Of a stretch of DNA of 64,000 nucleotides, positions 52,657 to 61,290 are shown one piece after another; positions within the stretch are counted from its first letter, which is position 1; each line of letters starts with the position of its first letter. A model generated the notes under the pieces. It searched no databases, was not told the DNA's origin, and was given only the letters and a program-made list of their open reading frames with translations. Origin of the DNA: Deinococcus cellulosilyticus NBRC 106333 = KACC 11606 (GTDB lineage Bacteria; Deinococcota; Deinococci; Deinococcales; Deinococcaceae). Both the position numbers and the translations under genes were made by a program. The stretch is from contig NZ_BJXB01000030.1 of the NCBI RefSeq assembly GCF_007990775.1, positions 1 through 64,000 of the forward strand, given 5' to 3'.

Positions 52657-53339
52657 GATCAGCCTCCGTGTCGTGTTCTGGGGTCTTTCTGGAAATTTCC
52701 TTAACTCTAGCAAAATAATTTTTTTCACAGACATGAAATCATCTCATGTGTCAAGTGCTTTGCCTGAACAAAGTCCTTTTTACATGTTTCAGAGAATGTT
52801 TTCAGTCCGATTTGCACCGTGTGAAATCGGGTGAAAAAAGGTGTATTGTATACACTTAACCAGGGTTAAAGACCTGCGTCAAAGCTGTCCAGAACACAGA
52901 ACCCCACTGCAAGCTTGAAAGCACGTAGTGGACTGATGCAGAAAGTGTAAACAATACGCTCTGGACTTGTGTCCCTTTTGGGGAACGGGAAGGTGCTTCC
53001 TTCGATCTGTACCAGGCACATTTCAAAAAGCCTGAGAAATGTGCACTGGAACAAATGTATTGAAGGATTTTCCCGGAGTTGAAAGTGTGTGAAAAAGCAC
53101 ACGAATGGTGCACAATTTTCTGTACCCTCACAGCAACCGAAAGGATTTCTGGACCCCGTTCAAATGGAGGCGCTTCCGCAGAGCGCTGCTCTGCACACAA
53201 ATGCAGCCCTTGCTGACCCAGAGCTGAAAAAAGAACCCTGTCAAAACACCGAGACCTGTTTAGTTCTCAGGTGAATCCCACAGGCCGAACCTGAAAACAT
53301 GCGATAGAATGAAGCAAATTTAACGCAAGGTGGTTGAAA
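52657..53339. other. Long structured region between pckA and glgC
   Basis: This 680-bp divergent gap has no supported protein gene. It contains several short inverted repeats (GGAAG-GTG-CTTCC near 52990, GCGCT-TCCGCAG-AGCGC near 53170, GTATAC near 52848) and a GTGCACAATTT motif at 53108. TAGAAT at 53305-53310 may be the glgC -10. A small RNA or a long leader is possible but not demonstrated. Confidence 0.4.
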
Positions 53340-54578
53340 GTGGCGAAACGAGTATTAGGAATGATTCTGGCAGGCGGACAAGGCACACGACTCAGCCCCC
53401 TGACCGCCAAGAGGTCCAAGCCCGCAGTGCCCTTCGGCAGCAAATACCGCATCATTGACTTTGCGCTGAACAACTTCATCAACTCGGGCATCTTCAGCAT
53501 TTACGTCCTGACCCAGTTCAAAGCCCAGTCGCTCACCGAGCACATCCAGCGCGGCTGGCGATTCGGCACCTTCCTCTCCGATTACTTCATCACCCTCGTT
53601 CCTGCCCAGATGTACCGCTACGAAGAACTTGGGCCCGTCTGGTACCGTGGCACCGCTGACGCTGTTTACCAGAACCTCCACCTCGTGCAGAACTACCACG
53701 CCGATTACGTGGCCGTGTTCTCCGGGGACCACATCTACAAGATGAATGTGGCCCACATGATCGAGATGCACGAGGACACCCGCGCAGACATCACCATCGC
53801 CGCCTACCCCATGCCGGTCAGTCAGGCCAGCCGTTTCGGGGTCATGCAGGTGGATGAGCGTTACCGCATCATTGGCTTTGAAGAGAAACCCAAAGAGCCC
53901 AAAGGCCTTCCCGACAAACCCGACACTGCCCTCACCAGCATGGGGAACTACATCTTCTCTGCCAAGGCCCTCGAAGAACTGCTCCACGAGGCCGAGCGTG
54001 AAGGTGGTTACGACTTCGGCAAGGACATCATCCCCAAGGCCATCAGAGATGGTTACCATGTGCAGGCCTACGACTTTGCCCGCAACCCCATCCCTGGCCA
54101 GACCGGACCCAACACCTACTGGCGCGATGTGGGAACCCTGGACGCCTACTTCGATGCCAGCATGGATCTGGTGAGCGCCAAACCCGAATTCGACCTGTAC
54201 AACCCCGAATTCCCCCTGCGCACCGCCATGGAATTCAGCCCTCCTGCCAAATTTGTGCATGAGGCCGGAGACCGCACCGGACGCTCCCTGAACAGTTTGC
54301 TGGCCGGAGGTGTGATTGTCTCAGGAGGCACCGTGCGCGAGAGTGTGGTTTCCCGCCGCGTTCGCGTGAACAGTTATGCCGAGGTGAACCGCAGCGTGAT
54401 CCTCGATGAGGTGGAGATCGGCAGGCACTGCCGCATCCAGAACGCCATCATCGACAAGAACGTGCACATCCCACCAGGAACCCAGATCGGGTACGACCTT
54501 GAGCTGGACCGCTCCAGAGGCTTTGTGATCACCGAAAGCGGAGTGGTGGTTGTGCCCAAGTCTTACAATTTCAAATAA
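53340..54578 (+). CDS. glgC: Glucose-1-phosphate adenylyltransferase
   Basis: The 412-residue enzyme makes ADP-glucose for glycogen. It has the nucleotide-binding start MILAGGQGTRLSPLTAKRSKPAVPFG (split at residues about 8-32), GTADAVYQN, YVAVFSGDHIYKM, FEEKP and the left-handed beta-helix tail (about 300-410). The GTG at 53340 is preferred over the TTG at 53334 because AAGGTGG then lies 7 nt upstream. A convergent terminator follows. Confidence 0.95.
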   Translation: MAKRVLGMILAGGQGTRLSPLTAKRSKPAVPFGSKYRIIDFALNNFINSGIFSIYVLTQFKAQSLTEHIQRGWRFGTFLSDYFITLVPAQMYRYEELGPVWYRGTADAVYQNLHLVQNYHADYVAVFSGDHIYKMNVAHMIEMHEDTRADITIAAYPMPVSQASRFGVMQVDERYRIIGFEEKPKEPKGLPDKPDTALTSMGNYIFSAKALEELLHEAEREGGYDFGKDIIPKAIRDGYHVQAYDFARNPIPGQTGPNTYWRDVGTLDAYFDASMDLVSAKPEFDLYNPEFPLRTAMEFSPPAKFVHEAGDRTGRSLNSLLAGGVIVSGGTVRESVVSRRVRVNSYAEVNRSVILDEVEIGRHCRIQNAIIDKNVHIPPGTQIGYDLELDRSRGFVITESGVVVVPKSYNFK

Positions 54579-54593
54579 GCCCTGAATTGAATT

Positions 54594-54626
54594 GCCCCTC
54601 TTCAAGTTTTGAAGAGGGGCGTTCTT
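54594..54626 (+). terminator. Terminator of glgC
   Basis: The 12-bp stem GCCCCTCTTCAA / TTGAAGAGGGGC with a 3-nt loop is followed by GTTCTTGTT. Confidence 0.8.
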
Positions 54627-54685
54627 GTTGCGCTGGATGGAGTGTTTTTACAGGCGGGTTTGTAAAACCTCCGGTCCAGATGGTT

Positions 54686-55267
54686 TTACCACCCGAACAC
54701 TTTCCGGGCAATCCGGGCGATGTTGTAGGCATCATCCCCGCCCCGATGGTGGGTGCCGTGCAGCTCAAGGTGCTCCCAGGTCAGGGCCTGACCCATGCCC
54801 AGGGCTTTTTCCAGACCTCTGGCCGCAGCATGGCGTTTCTTGATGTTGGTGTGGTTGTCTTTTCGGAGGTTTTCCTCTCCAAACGTCTTCACCAGCATCT
54901 TGAAGTCATAATCTCCCCATGAGCCCCACTGGCAGGATTTGAAATTGTGCCAGCCATGCCTGCGGGTCAGGTCATCGAGTTTTGCGAGCAGGTCTTCACG
55001 CTTGACCACTTTTTCAGACTCCCGCACGTAAGTTTCAGCACTGATGGTGGTCAGTTCCGTGCAGAATGTGCTGATTTCACTGCGCCGGGGAGAGATCAGG
55101 AAAGACCCCCACTCCAGCACCCCCTCCCCTTCCTGCAAGATGGCGTATCCCAGTTCGATCACCTCACTGGTCATGCCTGCGGGGACTTTGCCCCGCCAGC
55201 AGGTGGATTCCACATCGATCACCAGCATTTTTTTCTTCAGATCTGTGTTTTTCAGCTCTGTGTTCAT
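54686..55267 (-). CDS. DnaQ-like 3'-5' exonuclease
   Basis: The 193-residue protein belongs to the DEDD exonuclease fold. The first acidic pair is D18/E20 in MLVIDVESTCW, a middle Asp lies in WGSWGDYDFKML, and the last motif is H-RGGDDAYNIARI. The general look is of the KapD/Eri1-like group that trims RNA or DNA ends. The ATG at 55267 follows AGAGGTTCCA. It begins 40 bp after the stop of the RNA ligase gene on the same strand, so the two form an operon and may act on the same RNA ends. Confidence 0.85.
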   Translation of the reverse strand: MNTELKNTDLKKKMLVIDVESTCWRGKVPAGMTSEVIELGYAILQEGEGVLEWGSFLISPRRSEISTFCTELTTISAETYVRESEKVVKREDLLAKLDDLTRRHGWHNFKSCQWGSWGDYDFKMLVKTFGEENLRKDNHTNIKKRHAAARGLEKALGMGQALTWEHLELHGTHHRGGDDAYNIARIARKVFGW

Positions 55268-55307
55268 TGGAACCTCTTTCAGGCCCCGGATGAACCCGAG
55301 ACCCATT

Positions 55308-56345
55308 TCAGTTGAATTCTTCTCCGGTCTCCTTATAGGCCGGGTTGATCACTTTCAGCTTCAGCCATTCCCCATCGTCTGCCTTGCGGTCAATGTAAGG
55401 ACGCACCACCACACCCTCGCGGATGTGCAAAGCCTGACCAGAAACCAGTTCTTTTCCTTTGCTGAGCGCATAAAGGTCGGCCTTGCCGAATTTGCCGTCG
55501 TAAACCACAGGGACCCAGAGGTCTCTGAAAGCTGCAAGTTCGGGGGAGTCATAGGGCAGGATGTTCCCGTCGACGCGCACCTCAAACACCCGCAGGGTCA
55601 CCCGACTCTCTCCGTAGTTGTAGCCCTTCTGCACGGGAATCACCTCGGTGAAAACCTGGATGGCGTTTCCCTGCAAGGTGCTGACCTTCTCGGTCAGACC
55701 AGAGTTTTTGAGGGCCTGCCAGTAGGTGTTGCTTTCAGATTGCTTGAGAATCAGGCCCTTGCGGAGCATGCCTTTGGAGGACACCCGGATGTCCCACTGT
55801 TCACCTTCGGTGCGGTTGAACAGGTAGATCCCCTGTGAGCCGTGCAGCTTTTCAGTGACCACCACCCGCTCTGTGAAATCCAGTTCGTCCCGATAGGTGC
55901 CGTACTGGTTGCAGTCGTGCTGGCTGTAGTACACATGTATTGGCACGGGGTCCACCTCGCCCTGCATGTGGGAGGGAACCTGAGGCTCGTATTTTTCAAT
56001 GTTCAGCAACGCTGAGATGTCTTCTCCGAAATCTGCAAGTTCCAGCAGGTTGCGGGTGTCCTCTCCAAAAAACGTGGAAATGTCATTCAGTGAGAGTGCA
56101 ATTCCCATCGAGATCTCCCCTCTCAGCTGCACACTGCGCACCCGGCCTTCTCTGGCGTAGGGAAAGGCAGGCTGCATGATCTCTGGGAGCATGGAGTCCT
56201 TGGGAATGAAAATGACCGTGTCTCCATCTCGCATCTCGCCTTTTCGCACGACCAGCTGGTTTGCGCCAACCTTGGCGATTTCCAGAGCGTCTGCGTTGGG
56301 GTGGGGTTTGATGGACACCAGGTGTTTGGATACGGACCAGATCAT
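55308..56345 (-). CDS. RNA ligase, Rnl5/DraRnl family
   Basis: The 345-residue protein matches Deinococcus RNA ligase in length and plan. An N-terminal OB-fold-like module (about 1-120) precedes the adenylyltransferase domain. Its motif I is TEKLHGS, with the AMP-accepting lysine at K166. EGVVVRPYIDR (motif IV) and EWLKLKVINPAY (motif V) follow. DraRnl-type enzymes seal 3'-OH/5'-phosphate RNA nicks, with the 3' strand held on a template. The ATG at 56345 follows AAAGGATTTTTC. It is followed by an exonuclease gene. Confidence 0.9.
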   Translation of the reverse strand: MIWSVSKHLVSIKPHPNADALEIAKVGANQLVVRKGEMRDGDTVIFIPKDSMLPEIMQPAFPYAREGRVRSVQLRGEISMGIALSLNDISTFFGEDTRNLLELADFGEDISALLNIEKYEPQVPSHMQGEVDPVPIHVYYSQHDCNQYGTYRDELDFTERVVVTEKLHGSQGIYLFNRTEGEQWDIRVSSKGMLRKGLILKQSESNTYWQALKNSGLTEKVSTLQGNAIQVFTEVIPVQKGYNYGESRVTLRVFEVRVDGNILPYDSPELAAFRDLWVPVVYDGKFGKADLYALSKGKELVSGQALHIREGVVVRPYIDRKADDGEWLKLKVINPAYKETGEEFN

Positions 56346-56848
56346 GAAAAATCCTTTCGGGTTGAGCACGTGTTGGGTGTGGCTGAAGCAACATGCCCTT
56401 TATACGCCAGCATCAGCTGGTTTACATCCGCACAATTGTTCAGTCGCATTAAGCATGAATGCACAGCAGGATGATTCTTCCCCTGCTCTGCTCCGCCGGG
56501 AACTCATGTCTGCAGAAGAAATCTCCTCTTTCAGAATCACCTGGGGTGGCAACCCTGTGCTTCTCCATGCAATGCATCAGAAACATTCGTGTGAATATGA
56601 AAATATCAAGTGCCAATCTTCACAAAACAAGATCAGCCTTTCTGCATATCGTGCACAATTTATAAACGATATGGCAGGTTCAAACCCTCACAAGCAATTG
56701 ACTCAAATTGCGCACAATGATGACCAGTGGTTTCTCTGCCAGATCCAATATTGATTGACATCTTGCATATTGACAATCAGACGATTCGAAGTCCATGTCC
56801 TGGTGCTAAAATTTAAAGTGAGATCTGGGTGTGCTGAAAAGGAGAATT
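56346..56848. other. Intergenic region between RNA ligase and first lipoprotein
   Basis: This 500-bp divergent gap is AT-richer than its surroundings and holds no convincing gene. It contains three copies of a GCACAAT-type motif (56429, 56651, 56707-56718) and two TTGACA hexamers (56755-56760, 56770-56775) without well-placed -10 elements. Confidence 0.45.
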
Positions 56849-58048
56849 ATGAAACATTCTGCCCTGGCTTTACTGAGTCTCACAGGTCTGCTTCTGGCTG
56901 CTTGCAGCACCGGAGGCAACACACCACCTCCCGGACCGACCACCGTTCAGGTTTCTGGCAAACTGCTGGCCCCAGATGGGTCCACCCCCATTGCCAACGC
57001 TCTAGTTTACATCGAGAACAGCACGGTTGCCGCCATTCAGGCGCAGGCCCTGGCCTGCGGGACCCCACCCAATGCCACCTGGGCAGCCACCTGCACAGGT
57101 CCAGATGGTGCTTTCACCCTCAAAGGAACGGTCAACACCGCCAAGTTCACCATGAAATTCCAGAAAGGCAGCTTTGTGGGTATCCGTGAAATCACCTCCT
57201 CCAGTGGACCAATCAATGTTGGGAACGTCAACCTGGACAACACCCAGGGTGCTCCGAAAATGGCCGTGGTGACCGGGAGCTACGACCAGATTGAAGATGT
57301 GCTGGCCAAACTGGGTTTCGGTACCGTTGAAAATGGCCAGCTGAAACCGGGAACCGAGAAATTCACCCTCTTTGATGGCAATGGATCTCTGCCGGACAGC
57401 TACAGAGAAATTGAAGCCCTGTTTACAGATGGCAACGATGCTGGCACCCAGGCTGACATCTTCAATTACGACATCGTTTTCTTCAATTGTGGGACCAGAG
57501 AACTGCTGGAAAATGCGCAAATGCAGATCCTGCGGGATTACGTGCAAGGTGGTGGAAAAATCTACGCCAGCGACCTGGCCTATGACTATGTGGAGCAGGC
57601 GTTCCCTGAATTCGTCAATTTCTATGGCTCCGACAGCACACCAGCAGCAGAAAAAGAAGGCATCGCATCCGCCCAGGTGGGCACCTCTGGCATCACCTCA
57701 GAAACCACAGTGGATGACAACCTCAAGGCCTGGCTGCAGGGTGTCAGCTGCACCGGAGGGTCCTGTGTGCAGGCAAACGGCAAGGTTCACATCGAGGGTT
57801 TCCTGTTTGGATGGGCAGTGATCAATGGACCCCACCCCGAAAAGACCTCGGTGGTGAAAACCTGGGTGCATGGACCTGTGAACTGGATGGGCAGTCCAGG
57901 TGGACAACCAGAAGACAAACCCCTTTCGGTCACTTTCCCCTTTGGGAACGGCAAAGTACTTTACACCTCTTACCACACAGAGCCTGCTGCATCAGAGACC
58001 CTGCTCCCCCAGGAACGCATTCTGCAGTATCTGGTGTTTGAGCTGTAA
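56849..58048 (+). CDS. Lipoprotein with transthyretin-like and amidotransferase-like domains, copy 1
   Basis: The 399-residue product has a lipoprotein signal (lipidated C19 in LLLAACS), a Pro-rich stretch and a carboxypeptidase regulatory-like domain (about 30-125, VSGKLLAPDGSTPIANALVYI). A second domain (about 130-399) has a GATase1/ThuA-like outline: MAVVTGSYDQIEDVL, NYDIVFFNCGT, LRDYVQGGGKIYASDLAYDY and GKVLYTSYHTEPA near the C-terminus. A conserved Cys lies in FFNCGT. The role at the cell surface is unknown. AAAAGGAGAATT precedes the ATG. The next gene is a close paralogue. Confidence 0.85.
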   Translation: MKHSALALLSLTGLLLAACSTGGNTPPPGPTTVQVSGKLLAPDGSTPIANALVYIENSTVAAIQAQALACGTPPNATWAATCTGPDGAFTLKGTVNTAKFTMKFQKGSFVGIREITSSSGPINVGNVNLDNTQGAPKMAVVTGSYDQIEDVLAKLGFGTVENGQLKPGTEKFTLFDGNGSLPDSYREIEALFTDGNDAGTQADIFNYDIVFFNCGTRELLENAQMQILRDYVQGGGKIYASDLAYDYVEQAFPEFVNFYGSDSTPAAEKEGIASAQVGTSGITSETTVDDNLKAWLQGVSCTGGSCVQANGKVHIEGFLFGWAVINGPHPEKTSVVKTWVHGPVNWMGSPGGQPEDKPLSVTFPFGNGKVLYTSYHTEPAASETLLPQERILQYLVFEL

Positions 58049-58116
58049 ATCTTCTCATGCATTCCTGCTGAAAGTCCATGGAAGACAAAACCTCTGGTTC
58101 AGAATCAGTTTGGTGC

Positions 58117-58149
58117 AGGAAAGGCCAGCCAACCCAGCTGGCCTTTCCT
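58117..58149 (+). terminator. Hairpin after lipoprotein copy 1
   Basis: A 13-bp stem AGGAAAGGCCAGC / GCTGGCCTTTCCT with a 7-nt loop follows the stop codon by 69 nt. The T-run is inside the stem, so termination is likely but not certain. Confidence 0.55.
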
Positions 58150-58279
58150 GTTGAAGATTCCACATGATCTGTCGAAGAGCAACAACCTGCTGAGAACTCT
58201 GGTCTGAACTGGAGTTTCCTTGCCAGGCTTTTCCTTGAATCACACTTTGATCGAAATAGCAAAGGCCATGATCACAAGA

Positions 58280-58291
58280 ATTGTGCACAAT
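58280..58291 (+). promoter_or_regulatory. Palindromic operator ATTGTGCACAAT
   Basis: This perfect 12-bp palindrome lies 6 nt before TAGGAT (58298-58303), the likely -10 of lipoprotein copy 2. Near copies (ATTGCGCACAAT at 56707, GTGCACAATT at 56651) occur upstream of copy 1, so both paralogues may share a regulator. Confidence 0.5.
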
Positions 58292-58328
58292 GCAATCTAG
58301 GATGGGAGCACATCCCCAAAGGAGCCCC

Positions 58329-59564
58329 ATGAACCACCGTGCCCTGTCCCTGATCCCCATCACCGCTGCCCTTTTCATCTCCTGCAACCCCACCACTCCC
58401 CCTGCCAATCCTGGCCCTGTACCTCCAACCGGAGAGAAGGCCATCAAAATTGCTGGCAAACTGCTGGCTCCAGATGGCACCACCCCCATTGCCAATGCCC
58501 TGGTCTATGTGCCTGACAGCTCCATCGCCACCATCAAGGCACAGGCCCTGGCCTGCGGGACCCCACCCAATGCCACCTGGGCTGCAACCTGCACAGGTCC
58601 AGACGGCAGTTTCTCTTTTGAAGCAGAAACCCAGAACAGCACCTTCAAAGTGGTGTTCAAAAAAGGCAGTTTCGAAGCAGAATCCCAGGTGAATGCCCAG
58701 AATGGTCAGGCCAATGTGGGCAATGTGAAACTCAACAATGATCCCACCAAAGGGGCACCCAAAATGGCTGTGGTCACAGGCAGCTATGACCGCATTCAGA
58801 ACATTCTTGCCAAACTGGGTTATGGACAGCTGGCAAATGGAGAACTGAAACTGGGCACGGAACAATTTGATCTCTTTGACGGTGATGATTCGCTGGAAAC
58901 CAGTGACCCCAGCGTAGAAGCCCTCTTCACAGATGGCAACGATGCTGGCACCCAGGCTGACATTTTCAATTACGACATCGTGTTCTTCAACTGCGGTACC
59001 CAGGAACTGCTGACCCCACAAGACGCCGCACTGCTCAGACAGTACGTCCAGGGTGGAGGCAAGATCTATGCCAGCGACCTGGCCTATGACTATGTTGAAC
59101 AGGCTTTCCCCGAACATGTGGACTTCTTTGGTTCAGATGGAACTGCAGAAACGGTTGCAGAAGAAATTGGCATGGCAGAAGTCGGCAATGAGGACATCGA
59201 AACCCAGGCCACTGTGGATGGCAATCTCAAAGCCTGGTTGCAGACGGTCACCTGCCGCACTGGAAACTGCGTCAGCCCTGATGGCACCGTGCACATTGAA
59301 GGCTTTGCAGGATCATGGGCGGTGATCAACCAGCCTCATCCTGCAAAGAAGACAGAGGTCAAAGTCTGGTCCTCTGGAAATGTCAACTGGACGGACAACC
59401 GTGGTGATGAAGTGGTCAAAGGCAGCGGTGTGAAACCCCTCTCTGTCACCTTCCCCTTTGGCAATGGCAAGGTGCTGTACACCTCTTATCACTCTGAGCC
59501 TGGAACCGAAGCGGGCCTCACTCCCCAGGAACGTATTTTGCAGTATCTGGTGTTTGAACTGTAA
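58329..59564 (+). CDS. Lipoprotein with transthyretin-like and amidotransferase-like domains, copy 2
   Basis: The 411-residue product is a tandem paralogue of the preceding gene, with the same order of domains. It has a lipoprotein signal (C19 in LFISC), the block IAGKLLAPDGTTPIANALVYV, then MAVVTGSYDRIQNILAKLG, IFNYDIVFFNCGTQELL, LRQYVQGGGKIYASDLAYDY and an identical terminal ERILQYLVFEL. By eye about two thirds of residues are shared. AAAGGAGCCCC precedes the ATG at 58329. The function is unknown. Confidence 0.85.
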   Translation: MNHRALSLIPITAALFISCNPTTPPANPGPVPPTGEKAIKIAGKLLAPDGTTPIANALVYVPDSSIATIKAQALACGTPPNATWAATCTGPDGSFSFEAETQNSTFKVVFKKGSFEAESQVNAQNGQANVGNVKLNNDPTKGAPKMAVVTGSYDRIQNILAKLGYGQLANGELKLGTEQFDLFDGDDSLETSDPSVEALFTDGNDAGTQADIFNYDIVFFNCGTQELLTPQDAALLRQYVQGGGKIYASDLAYDYVEQAFPEHVDFFGSDGTAETVAEEIGMAEVGNEDIETQATVDGNLKAWLQTVTCRTGNCVSPDGTVHIEGFAGSWAVINQPHPAKKTEVKVWSSGNVNWTDNRGDEVVKGSGVKPLSVTFPFGNGKVLYTSYHSEPGTEAGLTPQERILQYLVFEL

Positions 59565-59575
59565 ACCCCAATGCC

Positions 59576-59606
59576 AGATGCCCCCGTTCTGGGGGCATCT
59601 TTTTTA
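59576..59606 (+). terminator. Intrinsic terminator of lipoprotein copy 2
   Basis: The 10-bp stem AGATGCCCCC / GGGGGCATCT with a 5-nt loop is followed by TTTTTTATTT. Confidence 0.9.
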
Positions 59607-59662
59607 TTTCCCTTCTTACAGATGCTCGTGAGGACATCCCTTTGTGTTTTCAGCAGCCTGTT

Positions 59663-61066
59663 TCAGATGTCTTCGTTGCCCGAGTCCATCCGCACAATTT
59701 TGGGCTGGAAGGAGGCAATGGTGCGCACCAGATCCTTCTGGGCTTCCATCACAGTGGCCACATCTTTGTAGCAATAGGGACCTTCATCCACCCCTGCCCC
59801 GATCACCTCTACCCCTGCCTCTTTTGCGGCACGGTCCAGATCTTTTTGTGCATAGGTGCGCTCTGCAGCACGGCGACCAATTTTGCGCCCGGCACCGTGG
59901 CTGGCACTGGTGAGGCTCTTTTCTTCTCCTTTGCCGACCACCACATAAGCAGGCTGGGTCATGCTGCCAGGAATCACCCCAAGCTGTCCTTCTCCTGCAG
60001 GGGTTGCCCCTTTGCGGTGCACGATCAGTTCCTTGCCATCATGTTCTTCTTTCCAGGCAAAGTTGTGGTGGTTTTCCACATGGCTGATGATGTCAGAACC
60101 CAGATCTTCAGCAATCCGCTGGTGGATGATGTGGTGATTGGCACTGGCGTAATCCCCCATCAGGTTCATGGCTTCCCAGTACTCCTGACCGTCTTCGGTG
60201 TTCAGGTCCAGCCAGGCCAGGGCCTTATAGGGGACATCAAGATTGGGCAGGTTTTTCTCGGCACGCTTCATGTACTCGGTGGCGATCTTGTGGCCCACCC
60301 CACGAGAACCACTGTGGCTCATCAGGGCGAGATATTCTCCAGCGTCGAGACCCAGTTCCTGAGAAGCCTCTTCCAGGGTCAGAATGCCAAACTCCACAAA
60401 GTGGTTGCCACTGCCAGAAGTGCCAATCTGGGTGCGGGCTTTGTCTTTCAGCTGTTTTGCAATGGCAATGCTGTTCCAGCGGGGGTCATCCAGCACATCG
60501 TGGTCTGGAGCGTCCCCTTTGGACCAGCCTTCACCAGCCCCGAAACGGGTGTTTTTCAGCAGGATTTTGCGCAGTTTGTCGTTTTTCAGGGTCTTCTTGC
60601 CCGAGAGGGGTTCATCGAACACACTGATGCGCACCCGGCAGGCAATGTCATAACCGATCATCGCAGGACTGACAGCATTTTCCAGACCGGCCACCCCTCC
60701 GATGGGCATGCCGTAACCCAGGTGGGCATCAGGCATCAGGGCACCAGCCACTGTGGGCGCAAGGCTCATCACCGTGGACATCTGACCAAAAGCGCTCTCC
60801 TCGATGTTCTCGCGGCCCCAGATGGTGTAATCCAGCGGAGGTTTGATCAGCTGGGCACGGTCACGAGACTGGTAAATCAGAGCAGCCAGATGCTTGTAAA
60901 TGGCATGGTCCAGGTAAGGCTGAGGGTCAGATTTCAGGGCAGCCAGATCCTGCAAAATCTTCGCTTTGGGGTGCTTCTGGTTCTTGGCGACCTCTGCAGC
61001 ACGCAGGGCCTCTTTGATTTCACGGCTCTGGTAGCCAAGATCGATCACTTCTTTGGGGGTCATCAT
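59663..61066 (-). CDS. rtcB: RtcB family RNA-splicing ligase
   Basis: The 467-residue enzyme joins 2',3'-cyclic phosphate ends to 5'-OH RNA using GTP and Mn. Diagnostic blocks are MPDAHLGYGMPIGGVAG, IGYDIACRVRISVF (metal Cys), GSGNHFVEFG, MSHSGSRGVGHK and the guanylylated His H390 in SASHGAGR. Unlike the Rnl5 ligase 3.3 kb away, it accepts the ends made by endonucleases such as toxins or by metal damage. GAAGGTATTTT precedes the ATG. No rtcA or archease gene is adjacent. Confidence 0.93.
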   Translation of the reverse strand: MMTPKEVIDLGYQSREIKEALRAAEVAKNQKHPKAKILQDLAALKSDPQPYLDHAIYKHLAALIYQSRDRAQLIKPPLDYTIWGRENIEESAFGQMSTVMSLAPTVAGALMPDAHLGYGMPIGGVAGLENAVSPAMIGYDIACRVRISVFDEPLSGKKTLKNDKLRKILLKNTRFGAGEGWSKGDAPDHDVLDDPRWNSIAIAKQLKDKARTQIGTSGSGNHFVEFGILTLEEASQELGLDAGEYLALMSHSGSRGVGHKIATEYMKRAEKNLPNLDVPYKALAWLDLNTEDGQEYWEAMNLMGDYASANHHIIHQRIAEDLGSDIISHVENHHNFAWKEEHDGKELIVHRKGATPAGEGQLGVIPGSMTQPAYVVVGKGEEKSLTSASHGAGRKIGRRAAERTYAQKDLDRAAKEAGVEVIGAGVDEGPYCYKDVATVMEAQKDLVRTIASFQPKIVRMDSGNEDI

Positions 61067-61086
61067 AAAATACCTTCTTTATTGGG

Positions 61087-61118
61087 AGCGGTCAGCCATC
61101 AGCCATCAGCCGTCAGCA
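61087..61118. repeat. Half heptamer element 8 (TCAGCNN type)
   Basis: GTCAGCC, ATCAGCC, ATCAGCC, GTCAGCA run in 7-nt steps just upstream of rtcB. CAGAGG/CCTCTG (about 61125-61151) could be the inner stem. No right arm is evident. Confidence 0.65.
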
Positions 61119-61290
61119 GAAAAACAGAGGGCTCAGGGGTCACAGATCCTCTGATTTCACAGATCAACGCAGCATAAGACGAATTCCAGCAGCATTCTGC
61201 TTCATGTCACTCAAACTTGTCTATGGGGTCACGCCATCATGCGGATTGAAGCCATTGTAAATGGATGCACACTGTCCCACATGCTCATTT

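Noticed and set aside
56459..56754. Plus-strand frames in the RNA ligase-lipoprotein gap
   Set aside because: Cys- and Ser-rich composition without ribosome sites; probably chance frames in regulatory DNA.
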